13,405 nucleotides of DNA. Origin: an uncultured Ruminococcus sp. GTDB lineage: Bacteria > Bacillota > Clostridia > Oscillospirales > Ruminococcaceae. Each line of letters starts with the position of its first letter. Within the stretch, counting starts at the first letter, position 1. Under the pieces are notes generated by a model. It saw only the letters and a program-made list of their open reading frames with translations. It made no database searches and was not told the DNA's origin. The position numbers were made by a program, and so were the translations under genes. Shown here in pieces: positions 8,247 to 13,405 of the stretch. The stretch spans positions 1 to 13,405 of the forward strand of contig NZ_CAMHRZ010000071.1 of NCBI RefSeq assembly GCF_946187255.1, in the 5' to 3' direction.

Positions 8247-9494
8247 TTATCCGTTAGTATCAAAACCGCCGCGGTTGAAGAACAGTTCTCTTATTGCAAG
8301 AGCGCAGCCCGAAAGGAAACGGTGCTTGTCTTCGATTATCGAAGTCTCGATCTTGCCTGCCACCAGCGGACCGCCTATCTCGTTGAGGGCGTTTCTGATG
8401 CGGTTGAAATCTGCCTCGCTGTTGGTATGGTTGGTAAAGTGGTGCAGTACTATCTTCTGAGGATTGGTCGAGAAGTACAGGTTGTTTATCAGCACGGCAG
8501 TCAGCTTGATCTCGCTGTCGATAACTTCCTTAACTGCAGGATCGTCCTTGTCATAAGCTGCCTGTACCATATCCATATTCACATTCTTGAAGTTGCCCTT
8601 GGAAGCCTCGTACAGATAAGGCATAGTCTCGGATGAGTATACCTCGCTCAGCTTTACCAGAGTTGCCGCAGGGGTGATCTCGTTCTCGACACAGCCGCGT
8701 CTGCCGCACTTCTGACATACTCTCTCGCTGTAGGGATTGATGATCATCTTGTCAACGAAACCTGTTCTGTTATCGTATGAGAATATAGGCTCATTAAGAT
8801 TGGTGACAACGAAGTTCATATTGTTGCCGTACTGTAAAAATGCTATATTCTGTCTGTTGGGATCCTTGGTCTTCAGGAAGTCGATATTCGCCATAGCGGT
8901 GCCCTTTACGGAGTTATCGAATACCAGCGGCAGATCGGTATACTCTCTGATAAGGCTGCGTACCTTGGTATAATCGGGCACACCATCCCTTACTTCGATG
9001 CCCAGCTTCTCGTACATAGTCGGGAACACACCGAAGCCTACGCCCAGGATAGACTCCTTATCCAGACAGTTGTCTGCCAGTACTTCCTTGATAGACTTCT
9101 TCACGAACTCGAATATCGCGTTATACTCGATAGTATGGTCAATAGAAAGATTTCTCTTATCCAGCACCGCGCCTGCCAGTGTTGAAAGACCTACGCTGAC
9201 GATATCCTCCTCCAGCGTTACACCGATGACAAACTTATAATGGTGATTGATATCTATAAGTATCTTCTTTCTGCCGCGGGGCGCCTTCTCGGTAACGTGC
9301 TTGTACTCACCTATCTCCTGAATTATACCCTGCTCGATCATCTCATTGGTAATGATCGTTACTGCTGCTCTTGTAAGCTCTAAAGTACCTGCGATATCTA
9401 TTCTTGACGTGGGTCCTCTCTGCTTCAATATCTTGAGGACTTGCATTCTATTTCGTCTTTTCAGATCAAGCTTACTTATCCCGTGCTGCTCCAT
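8247..9494 (-). CDS. ROK/NagC-XylR family transcriptional regulator, degenerate sugar kinase fold
   Basis: A 415-residue DNA-binding regulator. A winged helix-turn-helix (about residues 10-65; TSRIDIAGTLELTRAAVTII) precedes a ROK domain (about 85-405). The domain keeps the cysteine motif CQKCGRRGCVE (Cys260, 263, 268) that binds zinc in Mlc/NagC. The kinase signatures are eroded. The ATP-binding glycine loop is QYGNNMNFVV, the catalytic NDA motif is DNS (193-195), and the sugar-contacting GEIGH is replaced by GFVDK (245-249), which also removes the His of the usual zinc site. It is therefore probably a pure regulator, with a ligand that need not be a sugar. GGAGGT lies 9 bases before the ATG. 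It appears monocistronic, with possible self-control through repeats in its promoter region. No sugar-use genes are visible nearby, so targets are unknown. Confidence 0.9.
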   Translation of the reverse strand: MEQHGISKLDLKRRNRMQVLKILKQRGPTSRIDIAGTLELTRAAVTIITNEMIEQGIIQEIGEYKHVTEKAPRGRKKILIDINHHYKFVIGVTLEEDIVSVGLSTLAGAVLDKRNLSIDHTIEYNAIFEFVKKSIKEVLADNCLDKESILGVGFGVFPTMYEKLGIEVRDGVPDYTKVRSLIREYTDLPLVFDNSVKGTAMANIDFLKTKDPNRQNIAFLQYGNNMNFVVTNLNEPIFSYDNRTGFVDKMIINPYSERVCQKCGRRGCVENEITPAATLVKLSEVYSSETMPYLYEASKGNFKNVNMDMVQAAYDKDDPAVKEVIDSEIKLTAVLINNLYFSTNPQKIVLHHFTNHTNSEADFNRIRNALNEIGGPLVAGKIETSIIEDKHRFLSGCALAIRELFFNRGGFDTNG

Positions 9495-9509
9495 ATCCGT
9501 CTTACCTCC

Positions 9510-9547
9510 GCACTATTCATTAATATTTGCACTATTTGATTAATAGT
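9510..9547 (-). promoter_or_regulatory. Candidate ROK operator: tandem GCACTATT repeats
   Basis: Two imperfect direct repeats, GCACTATTCATTAATA (9510-9525) and GCACTATTTGATTAATA (9529-9545), are 19 bases apart, about two helical turns. The second also carries a perfect inverted repeat, ACTATT-5 bases-AATAGT (9531-9547). They lie between the predicted transcription start and the ribosome binding site of the ROK gene, where a bound regulator could block it. A 9-base inverted copy of part of this region, AGTGCAAAT, recurs at 9662-9670. Confidence 0.45.
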
Positions 9548-9568
9548 TTAATATAATCATTGAAATTA

Positions 9569-9577
9569 ATTATAACA
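9569..9577 (-). promoter_or_regulatory. Extended -10 promoter of the ROK gene
   Basis: On the minus strand, TGTTATAAT is an extended -10 element about 75 bases upstream of the ATG. No good -35 box is seen at 16-18 bases, which is tolerable for an extended -10. The surroundings (9535-9620) are very A/T rich. Confidence 0.5.
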
Positions 9578-9644
9578 GATAATTATTAACTCATTATGAA
9601 CATTCGATTATATTTAACCATCACTGCAAGTTTTACATTTTGTT

Positions 9645-9701
9645 AAAAAACAACACTTTTAAGTGCAAATCCCACAAATTTCGCTCGGAAATTTGTGGGA
9701 T
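9645..9701 (-). terminator. Terminator region of the flippase-ydbC unit
   Basis: A perfect 14-bp inverted repeat (9669-9682 with 9688-9701, arms containing CCCACAAATTTC) has a 5-base loop. On the minus strand it is followed by TTGCACTT, then a short CACTT/AAGTG stem (9654-9665), then TTG and six T (9645-9650). The position, about 125 bases after the ydbC stop and before the ROK promoter, fits a transcription end for the minus-strand unit. The first hairpin alone has a poor T run, so it may also be a dispersed repeat. Confidence 0.6.
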
Positions 9702-9745
9702 ATTACGAAATATTATAGTTTATAGCAATTCGCCTCAAAATACAT

Positions 9746-9798
9746 ACAAGATCCGCTGTCAAAGCCCATATATCCCAGCTTTTGCGGCTTGATCTTGT
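9746..9798 (-). other. Layered stem-loop downstream of ydbC
   Basis: Outer arms ACAAGATC and GATCTTGT (9746-9753 with 9791-9798) enclose CGC/GCG (9754-9756 with 9784-9786) and AAAGC/GCTTT (9761-9765 with 9778-9782). This suggests a three-tier RNA structure in the 3' region of the flippase-ydbC transcript. The stretch 9703-9825 otherwise holds no recognised gene. A short reading frame on the minus strand overlaps the same bases. I do not recognise a known RNA family. Confidence 0.3.
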
Positions 9799-9825
9799 GA
9801 TCCCAAAGAGTTGGACCGCTATAGA

Positions 9826-10074
9826 TCAAAGCATCTGTGTCTCGTCGATATCGTCCTCGACTTCGCCGTTGAGGATATCCTTGAGTGTTGCCAGCTCCTC
9901 ATCGGTGAGTGTTACGCCCTTTGCCATTCTTGTATGGTCGGGGGACCAGTCTCTGATATCGTACTTTGCAGGGTGATCGCCCCAGCTTACCTTGTTGAGC
10001 TCCTTAGTCCAGCCCTTAGCGTTCTCGGAAAGCACACCTATATGCTCCACGATCTCAAATTTCAGTTCTGCCAT
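9826..10074 (-). CDS. YdbC/PC4-like ssDNA-binding protein
   Basis: An 82-residue cytoplasmic protein that I recognise as YdbC-like, a bacterial member of the PC4/p15 transcriptional coactivator fold. The characteristic stretches are MAELKFEIVEHIGVLSE, GWTKELNKVSWG, KYDIRDWSPDH and GVTLTDEELATLKDIL. Family members form dimers that bind single-stranded DNA or RNA, with roles proposed in transcription or DNA maintenance. The C-terminal tail is strongly acidic (EVEDDIDET), as in many ssDNA-binding proteins. AAGGAGAG sits 6 bases before the ATG, an excellent ribosome binding site. It begins 23 bases after the flippase stop, so it is probably co-transcribed with it; this pairing does not by itself suggest a joint function. 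Confidence 0.85.
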   Translation of the reverse strand: MAELKFEIVEHIGVLSENAKGWTKELNKVSWGDHPAKYDIRDWSPDHTRMAKGVTLTDEELATLKDILNGEVEDDIDETQML

Positions 10075-10097
10075 TCTAATCTCTCCTTAATGTATTA

Positions 10098-12101
10098 TTA
10101 ACCGTCGGTGATCTCACCGTCGGTCATTTCGCTTGTTTCTTCCGCCTCATCCGCTGTGCGGCGGTGTACGGGCAGCTTCTGCACTACCTTGTCGATAGGT
10201 CCCAGCGTGCCGAATTCGATATAATCCAGTGCAAAATCCGCGATGCTCCTGCGGTACACTATCATCAGCGCTATCAGCTCCACAAGGAACAGGAACCAGC
10301 CCAGATCCCTCATCACCAGCGCCCCCAGGAATAGATCCATAGATACCACGGCTGCCGCTATATAGCGCTTTTTGCGGTACATAACTATGGGTGCTGCGCA
10401 CATTACGAACAGTAATCCCGCACCGAGTATGGGACTGAATACGAACCATACCAGTGCCGCGCCCACCAGCGCACAGGCGCTGAATATCTTGGGTGCATCT
10501 ATCCTCAGCCCGAAAGCGTAGCCAACGATCAGCAGTGCTATCAGGGGTATGCACTTGAACAGTACATTAAGTCCTGCAAATGCCACCAGCCCCGCTGCCG
10601 CCAGTGACAGCTTCTTCATGCCGAGATTTGCCAACTTATCCGCTATACCCTTGGGTATGAAGCGGAAAAGCAGACTGCTTATCGACTCCATATTTATAAC
10701 GAACACCGCACAGAACAGTGCCAGCACCAGCAGATACATCAGCTTGTGATGCATAAGGTCGGTCTCTATCAGCAGTATGCCTGTCATTGCCATACAGATC
10801 ACATTGCTGATGACCATCTTGCGGATATCCATTTTGAAGGGCACTATCGTCCGCGAGTCAAAGGCGCGTATTATGAACACTGTCATATAGCTGGCTATGG
10901 TCGATATGGGCGGTCCGTACAGACCTATGGTCGGTATCAGCACCATATTCAGCCCCACGTTGATAACGCCCGATACCAGGCTTGTGAACAGCGAGCGCTT
11001 GGTCTTCTTGCTTGCGAGGTATATGCTTCCCATGAATGTGGTGAGACATGAGAATATCGTCGAGTATATCAGCAGCGGCGAATACCTCACACATTCACGG
11101 ACAGTTTTTCCTATCCATATATTGGTTATGGGCTGTACTATCAGCAGGCAGCCCGCCGCAAGGATATACAGCAGGCTCTGATTGAAATCAAAGACCTTCT
11201 CGTAAAAGTTATCTCTGTCCTCCGAATCGTTCTCGGTTATCGCAGACATATTCCACGCCTGCCCGAACATCATATACACCGTAGCCACCAGGTTGGGTAT
11301 CTTATACGCCGCCGAAAGCACGCCGTTCCTGTCCTCACCGAGATAATGGGTGGTCATGAAGCTGTCGGAACTGTTGGTTATCAGCCAAAGCAACTGCGCG
11401 GGTATCAGCGGTATCGAGTATTGCAGCATCGTCCGCAGAAGTTCCCTGTCGATATCCTTAAAATCAAGGTATCTCCAGAGCTTTGCGGCAAAAAATACGA
11501 ATACCGCGGTTATGGCATCAGATAATATCGTTGACAGCAGGTACTTTTCTATACCCGTGCCCGCCCCCAGGAAATCATTCGGCAGCACCAGATAGAACAG
11601 CACCATGAACAGCAGCGTAAAGAAGGTCGCAACTATGCCCGCCACCGCGAACAGCCGCACCTGTTCCATCGCCCGCACAAAGGTGGTATACAGCGTTTTT
11701 ATCCCCGACATCAGCACATACAGAAACAACAGCACCGCGTAGCCGCTTATCCATTTATCCGCTATGCCGATAAGACTGACCAGCCCCAGCAATGCGGCAA
11801 AACAGAGCATTCCGAAGCCGCACACCGCGTTGCCCAGCGTAAAGACCTTCTTCTTGTCATACGCCTTGTCCAGTCCGAAGCGTATTATCGCCTCACTTAT
11901 GGTCAGTGTCGCAAGGGGGATTATCCAGTTTGCTATCTGTGTCAGGTTATCGGTCTTGCCGAGTTCCGACTGTGTAAGATGGTTGGTATATATAGGTACC
12001 AGCAGAACCACCAGCACCTTTGAACTGAATGAACCTATCGCAAATACGATAGTATTCATCATCAGCTTGCCGTAGCTTGAGCCCAGCTTATTTTTCTGCA
12101 T
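10098..12101 (-). CDS. MOP-superfamily polysaccharide flippase with long C-terminal membrane extension
   Basis: A 667-residue integral membrane protein. Residues about 10-470 form the usual 12-14-helix Wzx/RfbX-like transporter: an opening amphipathic NTIVFAIGSFSSKVLVVLLVPIYTN, then FVRAMEQVRLFAVAGIV, LLWLITNSSDSFMTTHYLG and GLNMVLIPTIGLYGPPISTIASY. Such proteins flip lipid-linked oligosaccharide units across the cytoplasmic membrane for capsule, teichoic acid or exopolysaccharide. Typical members are about 420-500 residues. Here a further stretch of about 170 residues carries five or six more hydrophobic segments (about 498-617). A hydrophilic tail follows, ending in a repeated acidic TDGEITDG. 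GAGGG lies about 10 bases before the ATG. No glycosyltransferase genes are visible around it, so the exported substrate is unknown. Confidence 0.87.
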   Translation of the reverse strand: MQKNKLGSSYGKLMMNTIVFAIGSFSSKVLVVLLVPIYTNHLTQSELGKTDNLTQIANWIIPLATLTISEAIIRFGLDKAYDKKKVFTLGNAVCGFGMLCFAALLGLVSLIGIADKWISGYAVLLFLYVLMSGIKTLYTTFVRAMEQVRLFAVAGIVATFFTLLFMVLFYLVLPNDFLGAGTGIEKYLLSTILSDAITAVFVFFAAKLWRYLDFKDIDRELLRTMLQYSIPLIPAQLLWLITNSSDSFMTTHYLGEDRNGVLSAAYKIPNLVATVYMMFGQAWNMSAITENDSEDRDNFYEKVFDFNQSLLYILAAGCLLIVQPITNIWIGKTVRECVRYSPLLIYSTIFSCLTTFMGSIYLASKKTKRSLFTSLVSGVINVGLNMVLIPTIGLYGPPISTIASYMTVFIIRAFDSRTIVPFKMDIRKMVISNVICMAMTGILLIETDLMHHKLMYLLVLALFCAVFVINMESISSLLFRFIPKGIADKLANLGMKKLSLAAAGLVAFAGLNVLFKCIPLIALLIVGYAFGLRIDAPKIFSACALVGAALVWFVFSPILGAGLLFVMCAAPIVMYRKKRYIAAAVVSMDLFLGALVMRDLGWFLFLVELIALMIVYRRSIADFALDYIEFGTLGPIDKVVQKLPVHRRTADEAEETSEMTDGEITDG

Positions 12102-12175
12102 TATATTCTATCCCTCTATCTATGGAAATATCGGACGGTCAGTCATACATTGAGCCGGCCGCCTGATAGTTTTCA

Positions 12176-12218
12176 TTATAAAACACTTGCTTTCAGCCCG
12201 AAAAAGGCTGTTTTATAA
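12176..12218 (-). other. Nested hairpin in the flippase leader
   Basis: Perfect 9-bp outer arms, TTATAAAAC (12176-12184) and GTTTTATAA (12210-12218), enclose an inner AGCC/GGCT stem (12195-12198 with 12206-12209) with a 7-base loop and a 10-base one-sided bulge. It lies in the predicted 120-base leader of the flippase mRNA. No T run follows on either strand, so it is not an ordinary terminator. It could be a leader RNA structure or a protein-binding palindrome; one arm also contains a second TATAAT. Confidence 0.45.
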
Positions 12219-12230
12219 AAGCATAATAGT

Positions 12231-12259
12231 ATTATAACACAAGGATCTGAAAAATGCAA
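12231..12259 (-). promoter_or_regulatory. Promoter of the flippase-ydbC unit
   Basis: On the minus strand, TTGCAT (12254-12259) and a perfect TATAAT (12231-12236) are spaced 17 bases apart, with an upstream TG giving an extended -10 (TGTTATAAT). Transcription would start near 12224 and leave a long leader of about 120 bases before the ATG at 12101. Confidence 0.78.
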
Positions 12260-12384
12260 GTATGACATTTCCCCGATCATCGACACGACCCCCTCACAGG
12301 ACGTTCATTTTAGGGCATTTCGGAAAAGGGTGCGGAATAATGCACACAAAGCACAAAAAACTGTGTTGAAAGATCCGCAGATTG

Positions 12385-12398
12385 CACAAAGATTTGTG
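12385..12398. promoter_or_regulatory. CACAAA/TTTGTG palindrome upstream of the aldolase promoter
   Basis: CACAAA-GA-TTTGTG is a 14-base near-perfect dyad, about 29 bases upstream of the aldolase -35 box. The position fits an activator or repressor site, but no regulator is linked to it. The rest of the gap from 12260 to 12426 shows nothing else I can interpret. Confidence 0.25.
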
Positions 12399-12426
12399 AA
12401 CAGTATTTAAATTTTCTTCAAGAGGC

Positions 12427-12455
12427 TTGCAATTTGGAAGAAACTGTGCTATAAT
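12427..12455 (+). promoter_or_regulatory. Promoter of the aldolase gene
   Basis: TTGCAA (12427-12432) and a perfect TATAAT (12450-12455) are separated by 17 bases, with an upstream TG making an extended -10 (TGCTATAAT). The predicted start near 12462 gives a leader of about 53 bases. Confidence 0.82.
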
Positions 12456-12464
12456 CTGCTTTAG

Positions 12465-12490
12465 TGATTTAAAGCTAAGATGATTTAAAG
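12465..12490 (+). repeat. Perfect 10-bp direct repeat in the aldolase leader
   Basis: TGATTTAAAG occurs at 12465-12474 and again at 12481-12490, 16 bases apart, between the predicted transcription start and the ribosome binding site. It could be an operator or an RNA-binding site; the sequence is A/T rich, so chance is possible. Confidence 0.4.
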
Positions 12491-12514
12491 TAAAACTAAC
12501 AGGAGATGTATGAT

Positions 12515-13383
12515 ATGAAAGAAATATCCAATCTGATGAATTACAGAGACAGCGTAAAAGTAGTTGACGCAACACTGCGTGACGGCGGTCTGGTAAACGA
12601 CTTTTTCTTTGATGACAGGTTCGTTCACGACCTGTACCTTTCCAATATAAAAGCCGGTGTTGACTACATGGAGTTCGGCTACAAAGCTGACAAGGAGATG
12701 TTCGACCGCGACAAGTTCGGCAAGTGGAAGTTCTGCGACGAGGACGACCTGAGAGCTGTTGTCGGCGACAACGACACAGGTCTGAAGATAGCTGTTATGG
12801 CTGACGTTGGCAGATGCAACTACAAGCAGGATATACTCAACCGCGACGAGAGCGTTGTTGACCTTATAAGAGTTGCCACATACCTCAATCAGATACCTAC
12901 CGCAGTAGATATGATCGAGGATGCAAAGCGCAAGGGCTACGAGGTAAGCTGCAACATCATGGCTATATCCACCGCGCAGGAGGGCGACCTGAGAGCAGCG
13001 CTGGATATACTGGGCAAGACTCCCGTTGATGTGCTTTACATCGTTGACAGCTTCGGTGCGATGTACCCCGAGCAGATGCAGAGACTGGCTTCCATATACG
13101 TTGAGTTCGCTGAGAAGTACGGCAAGCGCGTAGGTATCCATGCACACAACAATCAGCAGCTGGCATTCGCAAACACCATCGAAGCTGTGGGCGACGGCGT
13201 TGACTGGCTGGACGCTACTTACTCCTCTATGGGCAGAGGTGCGGGCAACTGCGCTATGGAACTGCTGCTGGGCTTCCTGAAAAACCCCAAGTACAACGTG
13301 TTCCCCGTTATCAAGTTCATCGACGAGCACATGACCAAGCTGCATGAGCAGGGCGTTGTATGGGGCTACGATCTCCAGTACCT
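12515..13383 (+). CDS. DRE-TIM metallolyase-type aldolase (4-hydroxy-2-oxovalerate aldolase-like), 3'-truncated
   Basis: A TIM-barrel aldolase of the HMG-CoA lyase-like superfamily, closest by motif to DmpG/BphI. It shows VDATLRDGG (Arg22, metal-ligand Asp23), metal-binding histidines in HAHNN (His209, His211), and SMGRGAGN near the visible end. DmpG-type enzymes cleave 4-hydroxy-2-oxoacids to pyruvate and an aldehyde and normally work with an acylating aldehyde dehydrogenase. No such partner is visible here, so the true substrate is uncertain. The chosen start is ATG 12515, with AGGAG (12501-12505) 9 bases before it; an in-frame ATG at 12506 touches that AGGAG and is too close. Genuine sequence covers 289 residues. 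The apparent C-terminus DRKSVV and its TAG stop are encoded by adapter and are not biological. Confidence 0.85.
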
Positions 13384-13405
13384 AGATCGGAAGAGCGTCG
13401 TGTAG
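13384..13405 (+). other. Illumina adapter read-through at the contig end
   Basis: The last 22 bases, beginning AGATCGGAAGAGCGTCGTGT, match the widely known start of the Illumina TruSeq universal adapter in reverse complement. They follow directly on coding sequence for the aldolase and create the false peptide end DRKSVV plus stop. This is an assembly artefact, not a genome feature. Confidence 0.97.

Noticed and set aside
9495..9825. A mobile element end or CRISPR leader in the A/T-rich gap
   Set aside because: There is no transposase, target-site duplication or regularly spaced repeats; promoter, operator and terminator readings explain the structure better.
12294..12575. A 93-codon minus-strand frame in the divergent promoter region
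   Set aside because: It overlaps the aldolase promoter and start, and has no family resemblance.
12485..13345. A 286-codon open frame on the minus strand
   Set aside because: It is antisense to the aldolase, which has intact catalytic motifs, a promoter and a ribosome binding site. The minus frame has none of these.

Overview
The window looks like a chromosomal segment from a low-to-mid GC Gram-positive gut bacterium of the Ruminococcus type (Oscillospiraceae, Clostridia). I infer this from the protein flavour, the gene order D-Ala-D-Ala ligase / glutamate racemase / DUF1934 / argS, strong AGGAGG-type ribosome binding sites and consensus TATAAT promoters. No database search was possible, so the genus is recollection, not proof. 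It reads as the end of a short-read assembly contig: the last 22 bases are Illumina adapter sequence, not genome.

Layout. Positions 1-4079 (+) are a tight operon: a 5'-truncated ddl, murI (8-base overlap), a ywiB-like DUF1934 gene with a TTG start, and argS. It ends in a strong hairpin terminator at 4089-4122. The first two genes supply D-amino acids for peptidoglycan (D-Glu and D-Ala-D-Ala). From 4121 to 12101 everything lies on the minus strand: a PAS-PAS-GGDEF-EAL cyclic-di-GMP protein with its own consensus promoter; a folC-yfcE pair joined by an ATGA overlap; a ROK-type winged-helix regulator ending in a terminator that abuts the folC ribosome binding site; and a two-gene unit of a long MOP-superfamily flippase followed by a small YdbC/PC4-like ssDNA-binding protein. 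From 12515 (+) a DmpG/BphI-like aldolase of the DRE-TIM metallolyase superfamily runs off the contig, cut by the adapter.

The two intergenic stretches over 300 bases carry most of the unexplained structure. The region 9495-9825 holds a promoter and repeat-type operator candidates for the ROK gene, a perfect 14-bp inverted repeat (probable terminator), and a layered stem-loop that overlaps a possible very short reading frame. The region 12102-12514 is a divergent promoter region with two good extended -10 promoters, a nested hairpin in the flippase leader, a CACAAA/TTTGTG palindrome and a perfect 10-bp direct repeat in the aldolase leader.

I see no CRISPR array, transposase, prophage, tRNA or rRNA. 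Most genes are housekeeping. I do not see convincing evidence for a wholly new system. The best leads are the degenerate ROK regulator and its site, the folC attenuator-like arrangement, the structured RNA downstream of ydbC, and the flippase leader.
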